Part shown: positions 8,297-16,593 of the stretch, piece after piece
How positions within the stretch are numbered: the stretch's first letter is position 1
Layout of the letters: every line of letters begins with the position of its first letter
NCBI RefSeq assembly: GCF_029892485.1
Contig: NZ_JARXVG010000005.1
Span: forward strand, 427,840 to 491,839
Origin: Variovorax boronicumulans
GTDB taxonomy: Bacteria > Pseudomonadota > Gammaproteobacteria > Burkholderiales > Burkholderiaceae_C
Direction: 5' to 3'
DNA: 64,000 bases
Program-made: the position numbers and the translations under genes
The notes under the pieces: generated by a model
Databases searched by the model: none
Told to the model about the DNA's origin: nothing
Seen by the model: only the letters and a program-made list of their open reading frames with translations

Positions 8297-9221
8297 AGGC
8301 CATTGCCAGTTCGCCGTCGTCGGCGAAGTAGGGCGCAAGGATTTCCGCCAGCCAGTCCATCACCGCTGCCACGCGTGGTGCGAGCTGGCGGCGGTTGACG
8401 TACACCAGCGACACCGGCAGCGGACGCGCGGTGAACGCCGGCATCACCTGCACGAGCGAGCCGCGCGCAAAGCCCGGCTGCAGGCCCGAGACCGGCGCCT
8501 GGATCAGCCCGAGGCCCGCGACCGCCGCGGCGTTGTAGGCATCGGTGCCGTTCACCGTGACGATGGCGCGCACCGGCTGCATCCTGTAGCGGCCTTGGGC
8601 CGCGTCGAAGTATTCCCAGCCTGCGTCGTTCGGTGAAAGGGTCTGCGCGAAGTGGACGATGCGGTGCTGTGCGAGGTCGGCCAGGGTCTGCGGCGTGCCA
8701 TGCGCCTGCAGGTAGGCCGGGCTTGCGGCATTGGCCATCCGCATGAAACCGAGCGGCCGCGCGACGAGTTCGGAGTCGCCCAGCACGCCCACGCGCAGCA
8801 CGCAGTCGAAGCCCTCGTTCACGAGGTCGACGCGGCGGTCGGTGGTGCTGATGCCGATCTCCAGCGCGGGATGCCGCGCGAGGAATTCGGGCAGGCGCGG
8901 AATGACCAGGTCGCGTGCCACGGTGGCCGGCAGGTCGATGCGCAGGCGCCCCGTGAGGCCGCCGATGCTCGCGCGAAACATGGTGGCCAACTGCTCGCCT
9001 TCGGCGAGGTAGTCCTTGCAGCGGTCCAGGAAGCGTTCGCCGTCTTCGGTGAGGCGCACGCTCCGCGTGGTGCGCTGGAGCAGCCGCGTGCCCAGGCGCT
9101 CTTCCAGTTGCTGCACGGCGACCGAAACGCGTGCGCGCGTCAGGCCCAACTGGTCCGCGGCGCGGCTGAAGCTCGCGAGCTCGGCGACCCTGGAGAAGAT
9201 GCGCAGTTCGTCGGTGTTCAT
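8163..9221 (-). CDS. LysR-family transcriptional regulator with antisense-encoded tail
   Basis: A 352-residue LysR regulator: residues 1-60 form the winged helix (FSRAADQLGLTRARVSVAVQQLEERLG), followed by the effector domain up to about residue 307 (MDWLAEILAPYF). LysR proteins normally end there at about 300. The last 45 residues, rich in Ala, Ser, Arg and Pro, are read from the antisense strand of the keto-deoxyarabonate dehydratase gene and look like shadow translation. Either the normal stop has been lost or the tail is tolerated. The CrgA/AaeR-like branch commonly controls the divergent gene, here the short-chain dehydrogenase 118 bases away. It could also act on the arabonate operon. 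Confidence 0.8.
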   Translation of the reverse strand: MNTDELRIFSRVAELASFSRAADQLGLTRARVSVAVQQLEERLGTRLLQRTTRSVRLTEDGERFLDRCKDYLAEGEQLATMFRASIGGLTGRLRIDLPATVARDLVIPRLPEFLARHPALEIGISTTDRRVDLVNEGFDCVLRVGVLGDSELVARPLGFMRMANAASPAYLQAHGTPQTLADLAQHRIVHFAQTLSPNDAGWEYFDAAQGRYRMQPVRAIVTVNGTDAYNAAAVAGLGLIQAPVSGLQPGFARGSLVQVMPAFTARPLPVSLVYVNRRQLAPRVAAVMDWLAEILAPYFADDGELAMASISPSAAPAGRAASPSRSGRRASRGASAAADAAVPRKRSRRPPS

Positions 9222-9339
9222 GGCGATGATTGTTTCCTGATCGGATAACAGTGTGCAACGCCTGGCAGGATTTATCTTGCTGCCGGTAATTCTTAAAGTC
9301 CTCCCATCGATCTACCGATCAACCACCGAGGACTTTGAA

Positions 9340-10119
9340 ATGACCGCTTCCAGCAACCCCCATGCATCCCGCATCGCACTCGTCACCGGCGGCAGCCGGG
9401 GCCTCGGCCGCAGCGCCGCGCTGGCGCTCGCTGCCGATGGCGTCGATGTGATCCTGACCTATGTGTCGGACGAAGCCAGCGCGCAGGCGGTGGTGTCGGA
9501 CATCGAGGTCAAGGGCCGCCGCGCCATCGCGCTGCGGCTCGACGTCGGCGACAGCAAGACCTTCGCCGCGTTCGCGGATTCAGTGAAGACGGTTTTGGCC
9601 GCCACCTGGCAGCGCGATCGCTTCGACTTCCTGGTGAACAACGCCGGCGTCGGCCTGCATGCGAACTTCGAGGACACGACCGAAGCGCAGCTCGACATGC
9701 TCTACAACGTGCACTTCAAGGGCACGTACTTCCTCACGCAGAAGCTGCTGCCGCTGATCGCCGACGGCGGGCGCATCGTGAATGTGTCGTCGGGGCTGAC
9801 CCGCTTCTCGATCGCCGGCGCCTCGGCCTATGCGGCGATGAAGGGCGGCGTGGAGGTGCTCACGCGCTATCTCGCCAAGGAGCTGGGCGCTCGCGGGATC
9901 GCGGTGAACACCATCGCGCCGGGTGCCATCGAAACCGACTTCAGCGGCGGCATGGTGCGCGACAACCCGCAGGTCAACGCCATGATCGCCGGCTTCACCG
10001 CGCTGGGACGCGCGGGCAAGCCCGACGACATCGGCGGTGCGATCGCGGGCTTGCTGGGTGAGGGAAATCGCTGGGTGAATGCCCAGCGGATCGAGGTGTC
10101 GGGCGGGATGATGGTCTGA
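9340..10119 (+). CDS. Short-chain dehydrogenase/reductase
   Basis: A 259-residue classical SDR. The NAD(P)-binding motif TGGSRGLG is at residues 14-21, NNAG lies near 97, and the catalytic set is Ser in VNVSSG and YAAMK (about residues 162-166). The IAPGAIETDF segment is typical of FabG-like enzymes. The start at 9340 is chosen because CCGAGGA is 7 bases upstream; the longer frame to 9253 has no ribosome site. It is divergent from the LysR gene, which is a usual regulator-target pair in this family. Substrate is unknown; sugar alcohol, quinone or acyl substrates are all possible. Confidence 0.8.
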   Translation: MTASSNPHASRIALVTGGSRGLGRSAALALAADGVDVILTYVSDEASAQAVVSDIEVKGRRAIALRLDVGDSKTFAAFADSVKTVLAATWQRDRFDFLVNNAGVGLHANFEDTTEAQLDMLYNVHFKGTYFLTQKLLPLIADGGRIVNVSSGLTRFSIAGASAYAAMKGGVEVLTRYLAKELGARGIAVNTIAPGAIETDFSGGMVRDNPQVNAMIAGFTALGRAGKPDDIGGAIAGLLGEGNRWVNAQRIEVSGGMMV

Positions 10120-10141
10120 GTACGCCCGTGCCCCGGAGGCC

Positions 10142-10396
10142 CTAGCTCTTCTCGAGTTCGGTGACCTGCAGCGACAGGTCGAACAGCTTGGACTTGCTGG
10201 CGTAGTAGCGGTCGAGCCGCCATTCCTTCAGGATGTCCATGGCGAGCTCGAAGCTCTTGTAGTCGAGGCTGTAGAGGGTGACCAGCTCGAAGCTGCGTTC
10301 GGACTCGAGGGCCAACACGAGTTGGGCCAGGATCTTGGCCGATTCGTTGGCCGGGTCCGTTTCTATGAATCGGCGAGCGACCTTGATGGCATTCAT
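10142..10396 (-). CDS. Conserved small hypothetical protein
   Basis: An 84-residue protein, mostly predicted helix, starting MNAIKVARRFIE with GAGGA 10 bases upstream; the frame is open further up but without a ribosome site. Acidic and basic residues alternate and no membrane segment or signal peptide is present. I do not recognise the family. It is convergent with the SDR gene, 22 bases away. Confidence 0.6.
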   Translation of the reverse strand: MNAIKVARRFIETDPANESAKILAQLVLALESERSFELVTLYSLDYKSFELAMDILKEWRLDRYYASKSKLFDLSLQVTELEKS

Positions 10397-10472
10397 GGGA
10401 AAGAGTTCCTCGGTGGCAGGGGACCGAGAACTATAGCTAGCACACGGCAACCTTTTATGACAGTCGTGTGAC

Positions 10473-10511
10473 AAAGAAGGGCATCGCCCGCAGCCCCGCG
10501 CAAAGCGGGGC
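10473..10511 (-). terminator. Candidate terminator downstream of the secreted-protein gene at 10536
   Basis: On the minus strand a 7-bp hairpin (GCCCCGC/GCGGGGC, 10493-10511) is followed by a second small hairpin (GGGC/GCCC, 10479-10489) and TTCTTTG. The T run is short, so strength is uncertain. Confidence 0.4.
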
Positions 10512-10535
10512 CGACGGGTAGGCAGGGAGTCACGA

Positions 10536-11003
10536 TCAGCGCATCGGTGCCGGCATCGGCATCGGCATCGGGCGCGGGGCCATCACAGGATCGGGCGCGC
10601 GCTCCATCGGCATCGGCGCCGGCATCACCACCGTGGTGACCGATTCGCGGATCACGCCGCCGCCCATCACGCTGCCTTCGACGCTGGCGCTGGTGTTGCC
10701 TGCGCCGCCGAGCACGCGGGCTTCGCAATCCCTGCGGTCACCGGGCGACTGCTGCAGGCCGCAGCGTGCGAGCGCATTGGCGCGGTAGTCGGGTGCGCCG
10801 GTCAGGCCGCCGCGTGCGGCTTCCTGGCGTGCGGCCCCGGCTTCGCGGATGCAGGCGGCGCGGTCCTGCTGGTTGTGGCCGCAGACCGAGAGCTCCTGTT
10901 GGTAGATGCCGCCGCGCGAACCTTGTGCGGAGGCCATGCCGGCGGTGGCCATGCCGCCGACGGCGAGCAGGGCGAGGACGATCGAACGGGTGTTGCTTTT
11001 CAT
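10536..11003 (-). CDS. Secreted cysteine-containing hypothetical protein, paralogue A
   Basis: A 155-residue protein with a clear Sec signal peptide (MKSNTR, hydrophobic core, ASA-Q cleavage near residue 26). The mature part has four cysteines in the pattern VC...DRAAC...ARC...DC, with the segment AACIREAGAARQEA, then a Gly/Pro/Met-rich tail with repeated MPMP. It is a paralogue of the next gene upstream (11035-11445), sharing DRAAC-REAGAA-QEA and EGSVMGGGVIRE-VT. Probably periplasmic or surface-exposed. The family is common as hypothetical protein in Burkholderiales; I know no function. Confidence 0.7.
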   Translation of the reverse strand: MKSNTRSIVLALLAVGGMATAGMASAQGSRGGIYQQELSVCGHNQQDRAACIREAGAARQEAARGGLTGAPDYRANALARCGLQQSPGDRRDCEARVLGGAGNTSASVEGSVMGGGVIRESVTTVVMPAPMPMERAPDPVMAPRPMPMPMPAPMR

Positions 11004-11034
11004 GAGGTGCTCCTTGGAGTGATCGGTCTGTAGA

Positions 11035-11445
11035 TCAACGTGCCGGTGCGGGTTGCGCCGGCAGGGGCGTCACCGTTTCGCGGATGACACCGCCGCCCAT
11101 CACGCTGCCTTCGGTGGTGGTGCGGGCGCCGCCCTTGATGCGGGCTTCGCAGTCGGCCTGGTCGGCCGCGGGTTGCTCGGAACAGCGTGCCAGCGAATTG
11201 ACCTGGCCTCGTGCCGGGCTCGGCGTGGTGAGACCGGCGCGGCCGGCTTCCTGTTTCGCGGCGCCGGCTTCGCGCAGGCACGCGGCGCGGTCTTGCTGCA
11301 CGCCGTCGCAGACGGCGCGTTCCTTCTGTGCGCGTGCATCGGTGCCGGGCGCCTGTGCGCTGGCGATCTGTGCGCCGAAGACGATGAAACCGCTGGCGGC
11401 AAAGATGGCCGTGGCGGAAAGAAGGGAACGAACTGTTGTTGTCAT
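11035..11445 (-). CDS. Secreted cysteine-containing hypothetical protein, paralogue B
   Basis: A 136-residue protein; the start at 11445 has AGGAG about 6 bases upstream and gives a signal peptide (MTTTVRSLLSATAIFAASG... ASA-Q). The mature part repeats the cysteine pattern of paralogue A: VCDGVQQDRAACLREAGAAKQEA, then ARC and DC, then EGSVMGGGVIRETVT. The C-terminus lacks the MPMP tail. Same strand and 31 bases upstream of paralogue A, so they are probably co-transcribed. Function unknown; disulfide-bonded periplasmic protein is the best guess. Confidence 0.7.
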   Translation of the reverse strand: MTTTVRSLLSATAIFAASGFIVFGAQIASAQAPGTDARAQKERAVCDGVQQDRAACLREAGAAKQEAGRAGLTTPSPARGQVNSLARCSEQPAADQADCEARIKGGARTTTEGSVMGGGVIRETVTPLPAQPAPAR

Positions 11446-11607
11446 GCGGGCTCCTGGTTGGGACACGTCCCTCCTCCAGAAGGAAGAGGTCCGCGACCGG
11501 AGCCACAGTGTGGTGCCGACCATGCCCAGCGTCGTGTGGGACAGCCCCGTTCACCAGGCGGGCCGGACGCGCCCCCTGTGTGTGGGACACGTCCGTCAAC
11601 CGGGCTG

Positions 11608-14175
11608 TCAGCCTGCTGCGATGCGCTGTGCGAGGTGAGCGAGCGCTTCCTCGACCTGGTCCACCAGGATCAGCGACAGGTCGCCCGGCTGCAGGCGGGC
11701 CAGCGCCGTGTCGATCGCCACGAACTCGCCACGGATCTCGTCGATGTAGCGCGTGCGCGCCGCGCCCTGCAGGCCCTGGCGCAGCAGCGCCATCACTTCG
11801 CCGTCGGCACGGCCCCTTTGCGCCGCGTCTTGATAAAGGATCACGTCGTCGAAGGCTTCGCCGAGGATCGCCGTCTGGTCGCGGATGTCCGAATCGCGCC
11901 GGTCGCCCGCGCCGCTGATCACCACCGAGCGCTTGTTGGCCGGCATGGTGTCCACGGCCGAGACCAGCGCGCGCATCGCGTCGGTGTTGTGGCCGTAGTC
12001 GGCGATCACGGTGGCGCCGCGGTAGTCCATGACGTTGAAGCGCCCGGGCACGCCGGCCGCATCGTTCATGAAGCTCGCCAGGCCGCTGCGGATGGTGTCC
12101 CAGTCCAGGCCCACGGCCCAGGCCGCGGCCACCGAGGCCATCACGTTGTCGACCTGGAAGCCGATGGTGCCGTTGCGCGTGATCGGCACGTCGCGCAGCG
12201 GAATGCGTTCGCGCCACGAGCCTTCGGCCGCGACCAGCGTGTCCTGGTCCACGTACACGGTGCGCTTGCCTTGCGCGCGATGCGTGGCCATGACCGGATG
12301 CATGCGGTCGGCGGTGAAGAAGATCACATGGCCGGGGCAGCCGGCCGCCATGGCCGCGACGTTCACGTCGGCCGCATTCAGCACTGCATAGCCGTCGGTC
12401 GCCACGTTGCGCACGATCACGCGCTTGAGCACCGCGAGGTCTTCGACGGTGGTGATGTAGTTCAGGCCCAGGTGGTCGCCGCTGCCGATGTTGGTGACCA
12501 CGGCCACCTGGCAGCGGTCGAAGCCGAGGCCTTCGCGCAGCACACCGCCGCGGGCCACTTCGAACACGGCCGCATCGACGTCGGGATGCATCAGCACATT
12601 GCGCGCGCTTTTCGGGCCGCTGCAGTCGCCGCTGTCGGTCTGGCGGCCGTCGACGTACACGCCGTCGGTGTTGGTCATGCCGGTGCGCAGGCCGCTGGAG
12701 GCGAGCAGGTGGTTGATCAGGCGCGCGGTGGTCGTCTTGCCGTTGGTGCCGGTGACGGCGACCACGGGGATGCGGCCGTCGTCGCCATGGGAGAAGAGGG
12801 TGTCCATCACCGCCTCGCCGACTGCGCGGCCGCGGCCGAACGACGGCGAGATGTGCATGCGCAGGCCCGGCGCGGCATTCACTTCGACCACGCCGCCGTG
12901 CTGCTCCTCGAGCGGACGCAGCACGTTCTCGCAGACCATGTCCACGCCGCAGATGTGCAGGCCCACCATCTGCGCCGCATCGACTGCGCGCGCGGCCACT
13001 TCGGGGTGCACGGTGTCGGTCACGTCGGTGGCGGTGCCGCCGGTCGAGAGGTTCGCGTTGTTGCGCAGCACCACGCGCTGGCCGCGCTCGGGCACGCTGT
13101 CGGGCGTGAGGCCCTGCGATTCGAGCCGGCCGATGGCGATGTCGTCCAGGCGGATCTTGGTCAGCGAGGTGGCATGGCCCTCGCCGCGGCGCGGGTCGAG
13201 GTTCACTGTGTCCACCAGCTGGCGCACGGTGAGCTGGCCGTCGCCGATCACCTGCGGCGGATCACGCCGCGCGGCGGCCACAAGCCGGTCGCCGACCACC
13301 AGCAGGCGGAAGTCGAAGCCCGGTAGGAATTTCTCGACCATCACTTCGCCGTAGACGGCGGCCGAGTCGTAGGCCGAGGTCAGTTGTTCGCGGGTGGTGA
13401 TGTTGACGGTCACGCCCTTGCCCTGGTTGCCGTCCTGCGGCTTCACCACGACCGGCAGGCCGATTTCCCCGGCGGCGGCCCAACCGTCTTCGGCGCTGGA
13501 AACGGGACGCCCCAGCGGCACCGGCACGCCGGCGGCGTTGAGCAGCTGCTTGGTCAGTTCCTTGTCCTGCGCGATGGCTTCGGCCACGCCGCTGGTGCTG
13601 TCGACCTCGGCGGCCTGGATGCGGCGCTGCTTGGAACCCCAGCCGAACTGCACCAGGCTGCCGCTGGTGAGGCGCCGGTACGGAATGCCGCGTGCCACGG
13701 CCGCATCGACGATGGAGCCGGTGCTCGGGCCGAGGCGCTCGGATTCGTCCAGGTCGCGCAGGTCGGTGATGGCGGCGGTGGCATCGAAGGGCGTGTCGGC
13801 CAGCGCGGCGGCAATCAGCTCCTCGGCCAGCGCGATCGCGCGGCGGCCGACGGCTTCCTCGCTGTACTGGAAGGTGACCTGGTAGACGCCTTCTTCCACC
13901 GTCTGCGCGGTGTGGCCGAAGTTGACCGCGCAGCCGGCCTGTGCCTGCAGCGCCACGGCGGCGTTCTCCAGCACATGGGCGAGCGCCAGCGGCTGGCCCA
14001 GCACCATCGGATGCAGTTCGCCGATGGTGGGGAAGCGGGCCCGCAGGCGGGCTTCGAAACCGGCGAGCTTGCTGATGGCGTTCTCATCGCCTTCGCAGGC
14101 CACGACCGCCTCGATGGCTGTGTGGCGGCTCCAGAGATTGGGGCCGCGAAGGGCTCGGATGCGGGTGACTTTCAT
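11608..14175 (-). CDS. cphA: Cyanophycin synthetase CphA
   Basis: An 855-residue enzyme that builds the storage polymer multi-L-arginyl-poly-L-aspartate. It has the N-terminal domain (residues 1-160), an ATP-grasp domain (about 210-470; VVVKPQDGNQGKGVTVNI is the ATP-binding loop) that adds Asp, and a Mur-ligase-like domain with intact P-loop GTNGKTTT (476-483, K480) that adds Arg, ending with the Mur ligase C-terminal domain (GRFNVMDYRGATVIADYGHN onward). The start at 14175 gives the MKVTRIRALRGPNLW N-terminus of the family; longer upstream frames are not coding. It lies 41 bases after cphA' on the same strand and is co-transcribed with it. Confidence 0.93.
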   Translation of the reverse strand: MKVTRIRALRGPNLWSRHTAIEAVVACEGDENAISKLAGFEARLRARFPTIGELHPMVLGQPLALAHVLENAAVALQAQAGCAVNFGHTAQTVEEGVYQVTFQYSEEAVGRRAIALAEELIAAALADTPFDATAAITDLRDLDESERLGPSTGSIVDAAVARGIPYRRLTSGSLVQFGWGSKQRRIQAAEVDSTSGVAEAIAQDKELTKQLLNAAGVPVPLGRPVSSAEDGWAAAGEIGLPVVVKPQDGNQGKGVTVNITTREQLTSAYDSAAVYGEVMVEKFLPGFDFRLLVVGDRLVAAARRDPPQVIGDGQLTVRQLVDTVNLDPRRGEGHATSLTKIRLDDIAIGRLESQGLTPDSVPERGQRVVLRNNANLSTGGTATDVTDTVHPEVAARAVDAAQMVGLHICGVDMVCENVLRPLEEQHGGVVEVNAAPGLRMHISPSFGRGRAVGEAVMDTLFSHGDDGRIPVVAVTGTNGKTTTARLINHLLASSGLRTGMTNTDGVYVDGRQTDSGDCSGPKSARNVLMHPDVDAAVFEVARGGVLREGLGFDRCQVAVVTNIGSGDHLGLNYITTVEDLAVLKRVIVRNVATDGYAVLNAADVNVAAMAAGCPGHVIFFTADRMHPVMATHRAQGKRTVYVDQDTLVAAEGSWRERIPLRDVPITRNGTIGFQVDNVMASVAAAWAVGLDWDTIRSGLASFMNDAAGVPGRFNVMDYRGATVIADYGHNTDAMRALVSAVDTMPANKRSVVISGAGDRRDSDIRDQTAILGEAFDDVILYQDAAQRGRADGEVMALLRQGLQGAARTRYIDEIRGEFVAIDTALARLQPGDLSLILVDQVEEALAHLAQRIAAG

Positions 14176-14216
14176 GGGGCGACGAAGGCTTGCAAACTGG
14201 CGAGTGGCACGAGGCC

Positions 14217-16454
14217 TCAGGCGAATTGAGGTTGAAGGGGCTGCGTTTGCGACAGTTGCAGCGAAGCCAGGGCGGCCTGCAGGTCGGCCTCGAAAGCCTC
14301 CACGCCGGCGCCGATCAGGTTCAGCGGAATGCCCATCGCCCAGCCGGCGGCCACGGCGGCCAGCACGCTTTCGAGGCTCACGCCGGCATGGGTGGCGCGC
14401 CAGATCGTGAGGCGCCCGAGGCCCGGCAGGAACGATTCGCTGCTGCCGTTGGCCAGCACCACGCGGTCCTGGCGCACGAGCACGGCCTTGCCGCCGGCGC
14501 TCTGGTGCGCAGTGAGCGCCGGAGCCTGCGCATCGGCCGAATACAGGATGACGGCGCCATCGCACAGCGGCGCAAGTCCCGCCACGCGCGCATCGGCCGC
14601 GTTCAGCACGGCCGTGCCTTCGGACAGCACCACGTCGACCTGCGTGCGCAGCACCTTGACCATCTGGTCGCTCTCGGTGATGTCGTAGTCGGCGAGCGCC
14701 TCGGCGCCTTCCAGGTCGGTCACGATGCCGACTTCGCAGCGGTCGTAGGCCAGGCCGTCGCGCAGGATGGTCTCGGCGCCGTTCTCGATCACCACGGCTT
14801 CGACGGCGCGGTTCACCAGCAGGCGGTGACCGGCGTCCCAGTTGGCGCTGTTGCGCGCATCGACACGGCGGCGCTCCAGGAACAGGCCGTCGCGGCAGGC
14901 CAGGCCCGTGTGGCGGCCGCCCAGGTTGATGAGCCAGGCGACCAGGCGCGCGAGCACTGCGGTGTCCTGCGAGCCGGCCACGCCGACCACGGGAATGCGG
15001 CCGGGTGCGTCGTTGGGGAACAGGTGGTCGCAGATCGCGCGGCCCACCGGGCGCGGCGAGCCGACGGCCGGCTTCAGGTGCATCAGCAGGCCCGGGCCGG
15101 CGTTGACTTCGACGATCGCGCCGCGCTGCGGGCCCAGCGGCTTGGAGATGTCCAGCGCCACGAGGTCGATGCCCGCGATGTCGAGGCCCACGACGCGCGC
15201 GGCCAGCACGGCGGCGTGCGCGACTTCGGGGTGGACCTGGTCGGTGCAGTCGTTGGCCATGTTGCCGTTGCGCTGGATCGTGACCACGCGGCCGGCGGCC
15301 GGCACGGCGGCGCCATCGAGTTCCTGGCGCTTGAGTTCGAGCTGCAGCTTGGCGTCGGTGGCCAGCACGATCAGGTCGAGCGGGTATTCCTCTTCGGCGC
15401 CGCGACGCGGGTCGCTGTTGAGCTGCTTTTCGATGAGTTCGGCCACGCTGAGCTTGCCGTCGCCGGTCACGGTGATGATCTCGCCGCGTGCGGCCGCCAC
15501 CACTTCGCCGCCCACCACCAGGAGGCGGTGTTCGTGGCCGCGGATGAAGCGTTCGACCATCACGTCGCTGCCTTCGGGCTCGGCGACAGCGAAGGCGGCC
15601 ATGACTTCTTCGCGCGTGGTCAGTTCGAGCGACACGCCGCGGCCGTGGTTGGCGTCCGACGGTTTCACGACCACCGGCAGGCCGATGTCTTCGGCGGCTT
15701 CCCAGGCCTCTTCGGCATTGGCGACGATCTGGCCTTCGGGCACCGGCACACCGCAGCTCGCGAGCAGGGACTTGGTCAGTTCCTTGTCGCTGGCGATCGA
15801 TTCGCCGATGGCGCTGGTGTAGTCGGTCTCGGCGGTCCAGATGCGCTGCTGGTTGGCGCCATAACCCAGTTGCACGAGGTTGCCGCTGTTCAGCCGCATG
15901 TGCGGGATGCCGCGGTCGGTGGCGGCGGAGACGATGGCGGCGGTGCTCGGGCCGAGGTAGCAGTCCTCGACCTTGGCCTTGACTGCATCGACGGCCTTCT
16001 GCACGTCGGCGGCGCTGAACGGGTCGTTGTTGATGGCCGCCATCAGCAGGCGGTGGCCCTCGGCCAGCGCCACCCGGGCCACCTGCTCGTCGCGCGCCCG
16101 GAACACCATGCGGTAGACGCCGTGCTCCGAGGTACTGCGGGTTTGCCCGAATCCGGTCGGCATGCCGGCCAGATTCAGCAGTTCGATGACGACGTGCTCC
16201 AGCACGTGGCCCGACCAGGTGCCTTCGGTCAGCCGCTGGATGAAGCCGCCGCGCTCGCCCACGCCGCAGTGGTGCTCGATGAGCGCGGGCAGCAGGCCGG
16301 TCAGGCGGTCGGTGAAGCCGTCGATCTTGTTGGAGGGGAAGTCTTCCAGTTGGCCCAGGTCGAGCCAGACTTCGAGCACCGGACGGTAGGTCCAGAGGTT
16401 GGGACCGCGCAAATAGTTGATGCGCAGCAGGCGGATGTCGTCGAAACGGGTCAT
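14217..16454 (-). CDS. cphA': Second cyanophycin synthetase, CphA' type, with degenerate Mur-ligase domain
   Basis: A 745-residue paralogue of CphA. N-terminal and ATP-grasp domains are conserved (VVVKPSDANHGRGVSLEL; QRNGNMANDCTDQVHPE). The Mur-ligase P-loop is lost: GTNGKTTT of CphA is replaced by GSQDTAVL, so the phosphate-binding lysine is Thr498, and the protein stops about 110 residues short, lacking the Mur ligase C-terminal domain. It should therefore have at most one ATP-dependent ligation site. The tandem cphA'-cphA arrangement is known in Cupriavidus necator; loss of the second ATP site also characterises cyanobacterial CphA2, which polymerises beta-Asp-Arg dipeptides. The start at 16454 fits MTRFDDIRLLRINYLRGPNLW. 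Confidence 0.9.
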   Translation of the reverse strand: MTRFDDIRLLRINYLRGPNLWTYRPVLEVWLDLGQLEDFPSNKIDGFTDRLTGLLPALIEHHCGVGERGGFIQRLTEGTWSGHVLEHVVIELLNLAGMPTGFGQTRSTSEHGVYRMVFRARDEQVARVALAEGHRLLMAAINNDPFSAADVQKAVDAVKAKVEDCYLGPSTAAIVSAATDRGIPHMRLNSGNLVQLGYGANQQRIWTAETDYTSAIGESIASDKELTKSLLASCGVPVPEGQIVANAEEAWEAAEDIGLPVVVKPSDANHGRGVSLELTTREEVMAAFAVAEPEGSDVMVERFIRGHEHRLLVVGGEVVAAARGEIITVTGDGKLSVAELIEKQLNSDPRRGAEEEYPLDLIVLATDAKLQLELKRQELDGAAVPAAGRVVTIQRNGNMANDCTDQVHPEVAHAAVLAARVVGLDIAGIDLVALDISKPLGPQRGAIVEVNAGPGLLMHLKPAVGSPRPVGRAICDHLFPNDAPGRIPVVGVAGSQDTAVLARLVAWLINLGGRHTGLACRDGLFLERRRVDARNSANWDAGHRLLVNRAVEAVVIENGAETILRDGLAYDRCEVGIVTDLEGAEALADYDITESDQMVKVLRTQVDVVLSEGTAVLNAADARVAGLAPLCDGAVILYSADAQAPALTAHQSAGGKAVLVRQDRVVLANGSSESFLPGLGRLTIWRATHAGVSLESVLAAVAAGWAMGIPLNLIGAGVEAFEADLQAALASLQLSQTQPLQPQFA

Positions 16455-16593
16455 GAAAACGTTCGATGTGCTTTGGCCGAGCACCACGGCGCCTTCAAGC
16501 GCGCCCATGGCAATCAGTCAGAATCGGCGCCCGACAAAGGACGCCAAGGCGCGGTCCCTGCGGCCCGCGACGGGCAAGAGTCAAAGAAACACA

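Noticed and set aside
11053..13326. Very long plus-strand frame opposite cphA
   Set aside because: Low-complexity Ala/His/Arg/Val shadow of a clear cyanophycin synthetase.
14176..14565. N-terminal extension of CphA to 14565
   Set aside because: It overlaps the end of cphA' and lacks family sequence; the start at 14175 gives the known N-terminus.
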